Assembly: GCF_021869535.1 (NCBI RefSeq)
Contig: NW_026262712.1
Coordinates: 113,209,640 to 113,273,639 of the forward strand
Origin: Mytilus californianus
Taxonomy: Eukaryota > Mollusca > Bivalvia > Mytilida > Mytilidae
Length of the DNA stretch: 64,000 nt
Direction: 5' to 3'
The notes under the pieces were generated by a model. The model was not told the DNA's origin. It did not search any database and saw only the letters and a program-made list of their open reading frames with translations. Of the stretch, positions 46,776-59,724 are shown one piece after another. The position numbers and the translations under genes were made by a program. How positions within the stretch are numbered: position 1 is the first letter of the stretch; each line of letters opens with the position of its first letter.

Positions 46776-46929
46776 TTACCCAACAGGACCCCCCCCCCCC
46801 CCCTCCCCCCAAAAAAAATAATAATAGCCAATTCCATCTAAGGTCAACTACAATATTACATTAAAATGTCCATGTTCCTACAATATTACATTAGAATGTC
46901 AATGTTTCCGCAATATTACATTGCGATAA

Positions 46930-47540
46930 TAAAACAAAATGTAAACGTGTATTTGCTATCATCGTTTGACAGCTGAAAAAGTAAAGTTTGTTAAGGTAAC
47001 ATATATTTGTGAATTAATTTTTAAACCGATGTCTGTCTTCCCCAAATACATGATATTACTATTATTGTGCTCGATTAAAATTGATCGTACTAGTTTATGA
47101 CTTAAACAAATTTTTACTCGTACAATTTAATCTTGTAAAACTAATTCTGTATTTTTCATTTGATTGTATACTTCTATTGATCTTATAATTTTCCGATACA
47201 ATAGAATAATTTCATGTTTTGGTAAAGTTTGCAAGATACTTTTTTTCTTACACATTGATATGTTGCAAAAAATTCTGGAAATTCAATTTATTTATCACTT
47301 GATATTTAAAAGAAAATAACATAAACTATTCAGTCATATCTTTGAAAATACCCTTTTTTTTGTGAATTATTTTGATAATTATATGTTTTTGTTTTTGTTT
47401 TTGTTTTTGTGGTTATGTTACCAATATATTTAAATATCAAAGGACTTGAACGACCTTTTAGCGCACTTAATTTCCATAAATTAGCCAACACTTTTATCTT
47501 AAAAAATGATCATACTTGCATCATTTAAAACAAGACATGC
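46930..47540. other. no gene recognised
   Basis: AT-rich sequence with a (GTTTTT)n tract near 47385-47412. Confidence 0.4.
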
Positions 47541-47544
47541 ACAC

Positions 47545-47690
47545 ATGATCAACAGTACTTTGTACACTGTTGTTTGTCTTTTCGTCGTTTTTTCGGTTTT
47601 AAGCCATGGCATTGTCAGTCTGACATGTCTACGACTTATGGGTTTGAATCTTCTTTTGGTATCTCTCGCCTCTCTCTCAATTACATGCAT
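47545..47690 (+). repeat. dispersed repeat family B copy (3' part)
   Basis: 'ctgttgtttgtcttttcgtc', 'agccatggcattgtcagtct', 'acgacttatgggtttgaat' and 'ggtatctctcgcctctctc'. Confidence 0.55.
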
Positions 47691-48004
47691 GCAACGATAT
47701 TGATTGGACTAAATTTTGTTTTACTTCAAAATGTAGAAAAACATTTAGAAACTGGACACATGCATTTAAGTTAAAATCATTATACTATTATATAATGATC
47801 ATTGTAACAACGTAATACATATTGCTACAATTACTGCTACTGTTATACAAAGTAAAAGTTGCCTCCCCCCCTTAAAAAATCCTTTAAACTTAGTTTCTTA
47901 ATTGATTGCTTTTTCTGGAAACTCAAATTCTTCGATTTTCGCACAGGCACAAAACTGTTCAATATATTTAAGCAAGACAACAATAAAACCTTATTACAAT
48001 ATTA

Positions 48005-48060
48005 ATAAAAGAAGTTGTGTGGTACATGCCAATGAGACAGCAATCTAACAACAACATAAT
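48005..48060 (-). repeat. dispersed repeat family A fragment
   Basis: 'gtgtggtacatgccaatgag' and 'acagcaatctaac', reverse of the family A core. Confidence 0.4.
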
Positions 48061-49004
48061 AAATAAATATCTAGTGGCCAACACACAGACGTCAAAAATA
48101 AACAAATGTTTGTTTTAACAATATTTTGTCAAGCTATTGATCGTCCCAAGTCTAAACTACCATTACAAAAATTATCAGTCCATAATCCTGATGCATATCT
48201 TTTGCAACTTTAGGTATTTTTATTTATTTTTGAGGGAACAAAATTAATTAGTTATAAAAGTTAATATGAAGATAACTTACCATTATGGAAAGTCCATTAT
48301 TATAGAAGTAAAATTGAGTGGTCTTGGGAACAAGGAAGAGACCTTCATTGGTGTTTAAACTGACATGCAGTGTTTGATTAAATATTAAGTCTTTATAAAT
48401 CTTTACTTCCTAATTCTTTAAAAGTCAGATTATAAACCTCTATACACATGCTTGTCAGTTATTTATAGTAATAGTAATGCATGTTAATTGCAATTTTCTG
48501 TTGCTTGTTAATATGCATTTCTAGAAGTTAGTCTGGATCAGGAAGATTTTTGTTCGCACTATTACCTGTCTAACCAATCTAATTTGAATACTACTTGTAC
48601 ATACTCTTTGAATCTAGTTATGTACATCCAACCAAATTTTTAGAATACTAGTATATTTGTTGTATTGTAAGATATCCATGACCTAAATATCAAGTCACAA
48701 AAACAAGGAAGACATTTCCTCTGATAAAGCGAATAAAAAATCAAAAAGTAAAAATAAAAAGGAATAATATTACAAGTGGTGATCACATGGTTGTTTACAA
48801 ATCCAGTGGAACGTGATCAACCTAAGACCCGTATGTCGTCGTTGTGGAATGTCAGCAATCATTAGAACAAATATATAAAGACACTATAACGATGTACCAA
48901 ACATTTTATGATTGGGTATGATATAATAAAACTATACTGATTTATCATTTGTATGTTTTCACTTGTATTCACCTTGTCTGGGTTTGGAGTTACTCTTAAT
49001 AAAA

Positions 49005-49155
49005 AAAGTAAGTAGATGTTGTATGAATGCCAATGAGACAACCATCCACCAGAGTTCAAATGGAGTGGATGTATATAAGCTATTATAGGCAACCGTACGG
49101 CCTTTGACAGAAAAACGCATACCGTATAGTCGGCTATAAAAGGCTCCGACATGAA
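49005..49155 (-). repeat. dispersed repeat family A copy
   Basis: 'atgccaatgagacaaccatc', 'agttcaaatggagtggatg', 'ggcaaccgtacggcctttg' and 'cgcataccgtatagtcggc': nearly full-length reverse copy. Confidence 0.6.
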
Positions 49156-49254
49156 AATCATGTGAATCAATTTAATCGAGAAAACCAACGGTCTAATTTA
49201 TAAGTAAACATTTTTTACGAAAAAAAAAATGTGACATACATGAACCAACGACAA

Positions 49255-49560
49255 CTGCTGAAGATAAAGAATGTGGCGGGGTTTAACATGTTTGTATGCG
49301 CCCAACCCTCCTCTAACCTAGGACAGTAGTGTAACAGCACAACATCAGAACAAACTGTAAAAATCGGTAGCAATTGGCGTAAGGTAAAAGGTCGGTACGA
49401 GGCACAAAAGAAAGCAACTAACATAAAAACAATAGAAACAAAGCACCGAAATTAGAGTACTCGCAGTTACTGAAAGCAAGTTCAAAGCCAGATACAACTG
49501 ATAAATAAATCATGTTCTCCCAGATTAAAGTAAGCATCAATCAGTACACATCTAAAGGAT
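49255..49560 (-). repeat. probable dispersed repeat (mussel-type)
   Basis: 'cggggtttaacatgtttgta', 'ggacagtagtgtaacagcac' and 'cagaacaaactgtaaaaatc': I recall this type of sequence as dispersed in mussel DNA. No second copy is visible in this window, so support is weak. Confidence 0.3.
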
Positions 49561-49584
49561 TAAGTGTAAAGGGTTGTCTATAGT

Positions 49585-49662
49585 TACTTACATCCACTTT
49601 TGATGAACTTTGGTGGATAGTTGTCTCATTGGCAATCATACCACATCTCCTTATTTTTATAT
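49585..49662 (+). repeat. dispersed repeat family A copy (3' part)
   Basis: 'acttttgatgaactttggtg', 'gatagttgtctcattggcaa' and 'tcataccacatctccttatt'. Best-preserved version of the family core in this window. Confidence 0.6.
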
Positions 49663-50056
49663 CGTTAAACGTATGACTCTATGCAATGCCAAAATATAAG
49701 TAAACAGTATCGAGAGGATATAGGATGAGTTCTCAAAACTGTACATGTATAACAATATATATTTAATGATGTTTTGATGTTTCAAGAAAAAAAAATGTCA
49801 GTACCAATAAAATAAAATGTTTAAAGATGTTACTGCTATGTTAAATTGATAACCTTTCAGAGTAAGTGTATTTAAAGAATCAATCAGTTTACATTAATTT
49901 TGGTCTCTTTTAGTTTTATCAGTTCTTCAACGTTTTGTATAAGTTTTTGGACTTTCAGATATTTTGATCTCATGAAATTACTGAAGATGCATTAATTGTC
50001 AAATTCACATCTAGTGCAGTAAACTTTGTGCCGTTAATGATATCAAGAGTAGCTCG

Positions 50057-50177
50057 CCTTCCGGGTGCGGATTTTCTCGCTGTGTTGAAGAACCATTGGT
50101 GGCCTTGGGTTGTTTTCTGCTCTTTGGTCGGGTTGTTGTCTCTTTGACACATTCCCCATTTCCATTCTCAATTTTAT
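50057..50177 (+). repeat. dispersed repeat family C fragment
   Basis: 'cgccttccgggtgcggattt', 'tctcgctgtgttgaagaacc' and 'gggttgttgtctctttgaca', with the same 3' end 'ccattctcaattttat' as the 14.1-kb copy. Confidence 0.6.
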
Positions 50178-50284
50178 AACAAAATTCATGTTCTTGATAA
50201 AGTTTGGGAAGCAAGTAACTATTTAAATTGTGTATGCGCTTGTTGTAGCACACCATAGAATTTCATTTGGCATGTTCAACAAGA

Positions 50285-50480
50285 TGGGTGCCATTAGTGG
50301 AACAGGAACTTTACTCCTCCCTGAGCTCAAACGTTCATCTACGGCTTTTTGTGGAGTTCATGTTGCTCAATATTTAGTTTTCTCTGTAAAGTAGTGTGGA
50401 CTGGTGTTCGTCCTTCCCTCAAATTGTTTTTGCCATGGTGTTGTCAATTTGCCTTCTACTCGACGTTGTTGATTGCACCC
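50285..50480 (+). repeat. dispersed repeat family B copy
   Basis: 'ggaacaggaactttactcct', 'tttttgtggagttcatgttg', 'ctcaatatttagttttctct' and 'tgccatggtgttgtcaattt' in family order. Confidence 0.55.
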
Positions 50481-50489
50481 TTGTTATCT

Positions 50490-53225
50490 CGTCCCCCTTT
50501 TTTCAGGAGAAACAAAATATTGGAGGTTCCTAAAGCACGTCAACGCATGACAAATATACAAGTTTTTTTAACATTATTATTGTATGTATAATTGCTTTTT
50601 TATTTTTTAATTTGTTGCAAATTCAAATTATTTTCCACCTTATTTCTAATTGATCCCCATACTTGTACAGAAAAAGAAGAACATTGTTTAATTGTATTGC
50701 AAATAACATACAATGTACATTTGATAGATATAATGTCGACATGTAGGCTGTAGTTAAGCACTGTATAGTACCCCATTCATTCAATTCCAAAAGTACAGAT
50801 TGAATCTTAATCTTAAAATTATCACAGTTGTTATTGTTGAACCTAGTAATCATTGACATTTAATGAAAAGACGCCCAGTTTTAAAAATAAACTCGACCGA
50901 TAATACAAATAAAAAAGAATGGATGTGATTAAGATTACTATCATGGAAGAAAATTTACAAAATAAATGTTGGGCGGAGGTAATAACAATAAAATACGAAA
51001 ATTAAAGAAATGGACAGAGGTACAATCACCAAGCTTTAAAAGTAAAGACTTACAGGAAAAATGAAAAAAGTAAAGAACGATGAAAAATACCCCCTCCCCC
51101 TCCCCCCCCCCCCCCCCCCCAAAAAAAAAAACAACACATAACAACACACATATATCCCAAGATCTAGAACAGTTAAAGAACAGAAAATGCTGATCAAACA
51201 TTTCGACATGGAAGGTTTAGACGGGCGCTTAGTTCTCATATTAATGGTGTTTGTATTTTGATTGGTAAATTCAGAAAGAAAATGAAACATTTCCAACGAA
51301 TCTTAAAGAAGTTGTGTTCTAATCCGAAACTACAAATTCTAAAGGATAGAAACGAGGTTACCGGGATTTTTCCGGTTACAGTTTACGAATTTTAATACGA
51401 ATAATCGGAGACTAAGGGTATTCGTGAACGAGAAATTAACCTAACGGCAGAACAAACAAGAACACTTTTACAAATCCAACATAATATCTTCACTGACGTA
51501 TACCCAATACAGATTTTTAATTTGTATACACACAATTCTGACTATTTTTTATGAATTCAATTCTTGTTTTAACTGTGTGCCAATTATAAGCTGTTGGTAA
51601 AGCCGTATGATGGACTGCTATTGAAATCTTATGAAACTTAAAAATAAGAAAATAAATGTTATAATTGTAGTTCTCAGAAAGAAAAAAAAAACACATCTTA
51701 TGATGAAAAACACCCTTACACTGTTTGTTATAAATCTGTAAATCGTACGAACACATAGCTTTAAAATTCAAATTTATGATGACTTTCAGTGAATGTTCCA
51801 TGCACGAACTATATGTTTGTTTAACCATCCAGTCGATTTACTATCGTGAAGGAAATCATCGTTTACCGTGGTAATAAATTACATAAGCGATATAACCTAT
51901 CTAATTTTTTTACTGAGTAAATTGTTTGGACGTCTTAGGTGTACCTCTGAAACAATCATATTAATAATCCACTGTAAACGTGCCGTAATCCTTGTAATCT
52001 AATTCAACAAAAGTCCTCCATTAATTGCGGTAAGATTTAGATAAACTATATTGATATCATCCAGTATTTGAACTTTAAATGAATACAGCCACTGTAGCAA
52101 AAACGAGCAAAGGAAACTATTTGTCCATAGGAGGCAATATATAAATTTAGCAAATCTGCGTCCTCGAGAATCACTGGAGTGACATTTATTGTCGAAATGC
52201 TGATCTAGTGCAGTAATTTAAGGCAATAGAAGTTGACCGATGTTCAAATCTCGTAAATCAGTTAGGAAAAGACACGTGCACATGCACTCTAAAAGGAGCG
52301 AGACTGCGCGTCGACAGAGTAAGCGTCTCCTACTATGTATGCAACACCCACCATGACCGTCCAATCACAATCGGTGATAGGACACAATCGGAACGGATCA
52401 GACGACTTTACGGGTATCTATACTAAGATTGCGAACACATGTCACTATTGAGTTGAGACACCGACACATCGTAAAATTGGTATCGTTCATTGCATTATTA
52501 CCACGTACTTCAGTACTGGCATGAACATTTTGGAAACCATTTTGAATTATGAAATATTTCTGCCTCCTGTTTAACTCTGATTCATTGGCCTTACCTTTGT
52601 TCCTTTTCTTGTTTTATCAGCTCTTAAAGGTTTATATCAGTTAATAGAAGTTCAAATAGTTCTGCCTCGAACATCACTTTAGAGATATTTGTTGTCGAAA
52701 TGCGTATCTGGCGTAATAAAATTGATACCTGTAATGTTATTGCCTGTATACATTTTTAGTCAATTATTGAAGTAATTTCATTACAATACAAACGGATTTG
52801 GTTCACATGCTAGTAAAATCTTATAGACTAGCTAGTGGTGTGAGTGTGTTTTTTGAGGGAGCGATGGCAACTTTAACCTAAAACGCAACATTCTACTATG
52901 TTCACATTCGTGAACCACTGTTCAATGTATATATTTTATAGCAAGTAACTTTTAATTAAAGCTTAAGACTTGACAGAAAACTAAAGTAAACCCAGATGAC
53001 AAACATGTTAGTTCACTAATTGAGCCAACACAGGTAAGAAAAGCGTGAAATTACAAATAAAAAAAAGTATTTTAATATATTTATTTTATTTTCAAAAAAA
53101 ATCCCTGCAAATGTTGAAGTGTTAATTATTTGATAAAAAAACAATCAACATTCTTAACGTCAATTATGTACAATCCTCTCCTCTCTCTCTCCCCCCTTTA
53201 CAAAAAAAAAAAAAAATATAAAAAG
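50490..53225. other. no gene recognised, 50.5-53.2 kb
   Basis: Non-coding AT-rich sequence with a C homopolymer at about 51096-51120 next to an A run. Section 52280-52450 is less AT-rich ('gcgtcgacagagtaagcgtc', 'accgtccaatcacaatcgg') and may be another dispersed repeat, but no second copy is seen here. Confidence 0.4.
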
Positions 53226-53362
53226 AAAAAAAACTTTTTTTATATATATATATCTTTATTCTCACAAACCAAATTACAAAGGTATAGAGATAATCATACA
53301 TATTTCAATACAATTACATAAATAAATAATGTACGAAAGTAGATAGAGGCATTCACAATTCT

Positions 53363-54254
53363 TCACCCAGAAAAGTTCAATTTGTTATTGATCTCCTTAA
53401 TAAGTTTACATAGTTCGTTCAGTTCTGTACATTTTTTAGAATTCATTAAGTCATAAAACTTCAATGTGTTGGGTCTATTTCTATAGTAAAATGCAATACA
53501 TTGTTTTCTACAGTTATCAAAAGCTGAACAATTAAAAATGTAATGGTATTCATCACCAATGGCATCTGAATTACACAATACACATTTTCTGTTTTCTCTT
53601 TCTATGTTTTGCCATCTTCCAGTTTCTATTGGAAGTTTCATGTTCAAAGTTCGAAATTTAAGAAATAAGGATATCTGCCTGTCATCCAAAATATTTAAAT
53701 ATTTCTCAAACTCCAAAGTATCTTTAAATAAACGATAATTTAATGCTTTTGGTGATTCCTTTAGGCTTGCTAGCCATTTTTGTTTGAGTTGATCTATTAA
53801 ATTCTGTTTGATGGTTACATGTAGCCATGTTTTATTTACAAAATAGATATTGTTTCATACATATGACAAGCCACACGTGTCTAAAATTGATTTGACTTGT
53901 TTTAACCATAAAATATTTGTACCATATTTGACAGTTGCTAAGTTATACAAAATATAAGGCAATTTGTCATGTTTTCCAGTTACCAACTTGAACCAATAAT
54001 TTATCATTCGTAACTTGATTGAAATATCTAATGGATATCTTCCCAATTCACCATAAATCATAAAATCAGGAGTAGACTTTTTTACTCCAAGTAATATTTT
54101 ACAAAATTTAATATGAACCCATTATTTCCAAAACCCCAAACTTCACACCCATACAGAAGTATTGGTTTCACAATTTTATCAAATAGATCAAGTTGGCATT
54201 CAATTGACAGATTATGTACTCTACCTTTTCGAATAATATCGTACATAGCATGTG
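53363..54254 (-). pseudogene. LINE C-terminal region with zinc-knuckle-like motif
   Basis: Continues the RT protein in shifted frames: KPILLYGCEVWGFGN (about 54130), RMINYWFKLVTG (about 54000), and finally CVLCNSDAIGDEYHYIFNCS, a C-x2-C...H...C pattern common at the end of such LINE proteins. Several frame changes separate these blocks. Confidence 0.75.
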
Positions 54255-55957
54255 TTACTTTTTCACATTGCTTTTTTTAGCTCTTGAAAAATTTCCTGAC
54301 CTAGACAGTAATACACCAAGATAAGTAAATTCACTCACAATATCTAGTATAATATTATCATACTTAAAAACAATGTTCTGCGGTAGTCTACCTTGCGAAA
54401 AAATTACAATCTTACTTTTTTGCACATTTACTCTAAGTTTCCATAACTCACAATATTCATATAAGGAGTCCAGTTGTCTTTGTAAATCTATCTGAGATTC
54501 TGCCATTAAGACAGTATCGTCAGCATATAAAATGACAAACAATTTTAAATAAACATTTAACTCTATTTCTAACTCATCAGAGATAGTGCACAAACCTTCT
54601 ATATTATTATTCTGTAAAAACAATTCCAGATCGTTTAGATAAATGGAAAAAAGCAAAGGAGAGAGCTTCTCTCCCTGCCTAACACCAATGGAACAAGGGA
54701 AAAATTCAGAAAAATCTGATCCAAAGTGAATACGTGATTTGATATTATTGTACATGTTGACAATAACGTTATACATCTTTCCGTTAATCGAGTGTTTATA
54801 AGTTTTGACCAGAGACCAGACCGCCAAACAGTATCAAAAGCTTTCGCAAAGTCCACGAATGCACAATATAGTTTCTTCTTTTTCCTCTTTAGCAACTCAA
54901 ATAATATGTGAATAACAAATATATTGTCTACTGTGGAATAACCTTTTCTGAAGCCAGCCTGGTTTTCATTTAATAATAAATAATCCTCTAAGAAAGAACT
55001 CAATCTAAAATTTAAGACAGATGTGAAAAGTTTTCCCAGGCAGCTGAGTATAGTAATTGGTCTATAATTTTGGGGATCAGATTGGTCACCCTTGTTTTTA
55101 TAAAAAGGTATAATATTTCCCATAAGCCATATTTCAGGTAAAGTACCAGAATCAAAAATCATATTAAAAAGTTTCACATAAACGGGTATAAAAATGTGTG
55201 ATGTGCTTTTAATAAATTCATTGATTATTAAATCATCGCCACTGGCCTTTCCGTTTTTCAATTCTCGTATACACTTGCTAATCTCTTCTGCGGTAATTTC
55301 TGAATTCAAAACTTCATTTACACCTTGAATGTTATTCGGCTCAGTTGTGACGTCATTTGTATTCTCGGCGTTATTTAAATTTTTGAAAAAGTCAAACAGT
55401 ACATCTAATGCTATGTTAGGTTTATTTCTTTTCCCTCCCCTATTTAAAATTTTCCAATATTCCTTCGGATTTTTTGTCCTCAGGTTTTTCATATGTTTTT
55501 GAAATTTTGTTCTATATTCCCTCATCGATTTATCCATCTGGCGTTTATATTCCCGTTCTTTCTTTTTCATTTCTTCCCTTTTTGCTTCTGATCTGTTACT
55601 GTTATAATTTCTTTTTGCTCCCCTGTAAATCTTTCTCTTCTTCCAACATTGCTTATCAAACCATGGTTTGTTCCCCTTTTTGCCCATTTTTTTCCCTGTA
55701 CGACTCCCATGGCTAGCATTATATGTACCTAGAACATTATCTGCAGCATCCAAAAATATGCTGTTAATTTTTTTAACTACTTCGTTTATTTTGCCTTGAG
55801 ATAAAAGGTTACTGTCAACTGAATCTAATTCGGCAACCAAATCTGAAATTTTGTCCTTATCAATAAATTCTACGAATTCATTCTTTTTCTCAACATCCCA
55901 TTTTTGTACCCGTTTTACTTCTCTTGCATTTTCCACGCTGTTCTCAGCAATATGCAC
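54255..55957 (-). pseudogene. LINE reverse transcriptase, frameshifted
   Basis: Copies element RNA into DNA in active relatives. A 440-codon frame carries an Arg/Lys-rich pre-RT region, then ELKNGKASGDDLIINEFIK, GNIIPFYKNKGDQSDPQNYR, ENQAGFRKGYSTVDNIF and catalytic box A FVDFAKAFDTV. The frame shifts near 54825, after which a second frame holds GVRQGEKLSPLLFSIYLNDL, box C YADDTVLMAES, LRVNVQKSKIVIFS and FTYLGVLLSRSGNFSRAKK. The YADD residues are intact; the frameshift between boxes A and B makes the copy inactive. The frame opens with GTG, so its start is not real. Confidence 0.88.
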
Positions 55958-55959
55958 AT

Positions 55960-56600
55960 CTTCCTCAATACCTTCTTAAAAATTTAAAGATAATATTAAT
56001 GGAGAGTGGACATCTGAGAACAGCTTGGAGAAGTCTTGAATAACATATTTACAACGAAACACAGAAAATCGTAAGTACAAATAAAATAATCAACAACACT
56101 GGCCTGACGGCAAGTAAATTTGCCTTCTTTGTCACCATTAACTCTACCATTAAGGATAATTATATTATTGTTTTTACACATTTCTAACAACATGTTACCA
56201 TAAGAGTTTTTACTTGTATCCATACTACATCTAACTTTAGACATATCATATAATTCTAGATTGTTTAAAATATCTACATTATCAGTATCAACAATATCAT
56301 GCTGACTATGAACAATTTCAATATATTCAACATCTCGACTAGTTCTACTATTGAAATCACCATTTAAAAGTATATACTTGTACTCTACAGAAAATTTCAA
56401 AAATTCTTGTTCTAATTCATTAAAAGCATCAGGAACCTTATATACAGAATTTTCTGGAGGAATATAAATATTTCCTATCATGACATCTTGGTCAGTTTTA
56501 AGTAAATCGGAAGAAATTTTCTACCAATATACTAAACTACTGAAATTTTCAACTGGCTTTACAAAATTTTCAAAGTGTGATTTATAGCCGAAAGCAACAA
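55960..56600 (-). pseudogene. LINE endonuclease domain, C-terminal two-thirds, broken
   Basis: Cleavage of target DNA is the family role. Visible motifs: IGNIYIPPE, LLNGDFNSRTSRD (the GDFN active-site box), LLEMCKNNNIIILNGR, GKFTCRQASVVDYFICT, then after a frameshift FSKLFSDVHSPL (the SDVH catalytic box). The sequence upstream (LGVVAFGYKSHFENF) extends the domain to about 56600 with one in-frame stop (near 56500). The N-terminal catalytic part is missing. Confidence 0.82.
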
Positions 56601-56619
56601 CACCAAGAGACATCTGTAC

Positions 56620-57960
56620 ATGTGAAATATTTACCTAAATTTTTTTTTCATTTACATCAAAACAAAACATCATCCATTTACAGTAAAAAACAATGTCGTG
56701 TAAGATTAGGTGTGTCAATAACAATATATAGTTATGACGAGTGTACAGATAGCACCGCTGTTTGGATAAAGCTCTTTGTTCTGCTATCCAATACATTTCC
56801 AGTGTTAGTTATTTTACGTAATTTCAACCAGGCAAAAGGCCGTAAAAGACAGAATTCAAAACATAGCAAAATTTACTACTTTTTTCCACATATTTCGTCT
56901 AAAAAGTGAAAAAGACAATTTATCTTATTTTCATAATTAATGTCACCGATGTGACAAGTTTGTCTAAATAAAGATAGCTACGATGTTACTAGCCACAGGT
57001 AAACAAAACTGGCTTCCAGCAAATATTCAAAAAAGTTATTCTGGTAAAGAAAAATGACATTTTATGGCTATTCGTTTAAAGGTTACCAAGGTTTTAAGTT
57101 TGGAATAATGTACGTCATTTCTGACATTTTCAATAGAAAACACTTTTTCAGTATTATTATCAGTATGGGATGGACAGACGTACTATTTAGCTGGTGTGAA
57201 CAATCTTTTATCAATTATTATGATTATCTTAAACAATATTTTTTTATATTAGCACAAAATAACACATAGCATTGGGTATTGTATTGCAAGTGCATAACAG
57301 TTTCACTTAATTGTCCATTTGACCCAAACAAATACAGATAAAATCATGATAAAATCCACCATTTGACTGAAAATACCTTGAAATTAATTTGCAATTCAAT
57401 TTACCATGAAATTAATGTGCAATGTTATTCGGCGTTAATTAATGTAAATAAAAGTACTTTAAGTGTACACATTTATAAACCAAATCACACGACGTTCGCA
57501 TTTGTATTAACATATTGGGACGCCCTGTTTATATTAGATTTTGTATTGTCCCTGCTTTAAAGTCATTTTTATCTGCAGTTACGGTGGTCAGGATAGATAC
57601 ATGCTAGGGTTTAGGATCACATATTTGTCGGGGTTTTAAATTGATATTTCAACAGGCAATCGGTATTGCATTCCAAAAGATACAAAGTGTGCACTTTTTC
57701 TATATCTCTTGGTCTTGTACTAATGTAAAGCAGAATTCATATGATAAATATCTAATTTGACGTTCACATCTTTGACTGAATAATCCGGTTTTTTTTTGCA
57801 GTGAGTCCTCTCATATTGATGAATTGTTTACCCTTCCAGATCACACAAGTTCACTCGGTGTTCGGATTGCCAAGTATTGGATTATTATAATTTTCAAAAT
57901 ACCCAAAAATATGGGAACTACAAACTCAAAATCAGAATAAAAACCAGATCCGGCTTAAGT
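56620..57960. other. no gene recognised
   Basis: Frames at 56577-56909 and 57054-57269 have no recognised motifs. The first starts inside the antisense of the LINE remnant. Confidence 0.4.
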
Positions 57961-57969
57961 GGTAACCCT

Positions 57970-58060
57970 TACTTGACATTAATAACAGGAGGCGAAGATA
58001 CAAAAGGGACATTCAAAAGTCAACAGTCGGAGAGACTGAAATGGCCATGGCTAATGATAC
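57970..58060 (-). repeat. dispersed repeat family B fragment
   Basis: 'gaggcgaagatacaaaaggg', 'acattcaaaagtcaacag' and 'aatggccatggctaatg' are the reverse of the family B 3' part. Confidence 0.45.
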
Positions 58061-58954
58061 ATGTAATAAATGAATAAATAAAATAAAGATAAACATGTTT
58101 TTTTTTAAATGTCACAGCAAAAAAAAAAAAAAATCAAATAACAAAAGACCTTAACAACCAATAAACAGAACATTGCATGATTGTTCTGGTCAAATAATAA
58201 CACTTCTGGTCACTCAAGCCCACTAACGTTGACAGATGGTATCTTTCAGAAAAACCACTTTGTTTATGTAAGCTAACATACGATTATTCACATTTGTTCA
58301 ACCTATCCTACTACATGCACTAACGTGAATGACGTCTGTAAGTTATGCGTCTTAGTTGTCAGTAAAGTGATTGCTCCATATGTATTTTATTTATAGCCAG
58401 ACGGTTGTTGACCTTATAATAAAAATACTAAGTGCTGTTAGCCTAAGGTTACCAGTTAACACAATATGAAATTTCTGCATTGTTACCAAACCATAGGAAT
58501 TAACCTCCGCCTCTGTTTTACCATCATATATATCGGTTGTTAGATTTTTTTGATTTAAAGACATTTGTTAATATTCGGATAACATTTCATAGCGGGTACT
58601 TTTGTATATGAAGGAAGCGAATGATTGACAAAAATCTTTACAAACCGACATATTTGCTACACATGATATGTACAAGTGGTAAGGTCGACCTAATACTTAA
58701 CCTTTACCATATGACCGCACTGACACACATTTTTTTGTAGAATAAACCGTGACGAATCTATGATCACATAAAAAAAACATATGTAAGATATAATGTGACG
58801 GAATTATGATCACACAGACACATTTTCAGTGGCAGAAAAGTGTTTTTAGAAAAAGCAACACCAAGTCTGCTCGAGGTCAAAAGATATAAAAAGCTAAATA
58901 CATCAACATAACATCGCCTAAATATATCAACAGAAATCATGTAAGGTCAACTCT

Positions 58955-59065
58955 AATAAATAATAATAATCTTTATTGCAAAATTACATCCATAAGGGTC
59001 AAGCAATACAAACAATTATACATTTTAAATACAATGCAATACAATGTAATACAATACAATATAAT
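58955..59065 (-). mobile_element. possible LINE 3' end fragment
   Basis: Read on the minus strand it ends 'gtaattttgcaataaagatt' followed by (ATT)n, the usual look of a LINE 3' terminus. Preceded by an (ATACA)n-like stretch. No coding part attached. Confidence 0.35.
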
Positions 59066-59724
59066 AGAACATATTTTAAGAGTTCAATTTTAAATTTATG
59101 TAAAAAACACAATCATAAGCTTGTCTGACATAAGAGAGTTGCAACTTTAGACTAAATATATATATACATAATTCATAAAACTTTATCTTGAACACTTTCG
59201 TAAGACAAACCGAGGACCAAAGAATTTGAGGGTTTGACTTACAAGTTATTTATGACAACGAAATCCCTTACAGTATTCCTTTTCCTTAAGTTGGAACATT
59301 GAAATGTTAATCGAAATTTGTCATAAAAGATTTTGGACATCTAGATTGCAGTGTTCGAAGCAAGATCTTAATTATCATGCAAAATGTACAAAGTTTAAAC
59401 CTTCATTATTACAAGTTGTGTTAAAATAACGTGTTTATTTAAATGAATGACAAAAGGTAAAAAGATCATTTCAGGTCAAATTAACCAGGCTGCGTGATAA
59501 CTGTAAAATGAACTTATATCGCGGTGATAACATTCTGCGGTCTTTCCGACAATACAATAAGGTAAATAGAGTGAAGATGATAAAACTGGACTGACGAAAG
59601 GAAAATTGATTTAACTTATAGGAAATTCCATTGAAATTCTTAGTAATTTAAAATATTTATAAACGCATTGAATTGTGAACTTTTGAACTTTGTCACCCTG
59701 TGGTCTTTTATAGCTTTCTATCAG

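Larger units (their letters stand above)
44745..46925. repeat. 30-bp satellite with 60-bp higher-order part
   Basis: Basic 30-bp unit 'gttagaatgtcaatgttctt' + 'acaatattac'. From 44760 to about 45400, units alternate in 60-bp dimers ('aatgtcaatgctcaagcact' and 'aatatcaatgcttctacaat'). From 45400 they are monomeric. Interrupted by two insertions (45703-46009, 46226-46532). Degenerate outliers continue at 46850-46925. Confidence 0.93.
53230..56610 (-). mobile_element. APE-type LINE retrotransposon, 5'-truncated and disabled
   Basis: Minus-strand order: partial apurinic-like endonuclease, reverse transcriptase, C-terminal zinc-knuckle-like region, short 3' untranslated region ending AATAAAG and an AT/A-rich tail (53230-53265). 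Clade not resolved; the absence of an RNase H domain and the CxxC...H...C tail rule out a full I-type layout. Disruptions: stop near 56500, frameshift near 56040, stop near 55985, frameshifts near 54825 and 54265, stop near 54090. Typical dead LINE copy. Confidence 0.88.

Noticed and set aside
55474..55716. Plus-strand 80-codon frame
   Set aside because: Antisense shadow of the LINE pre-RT region.
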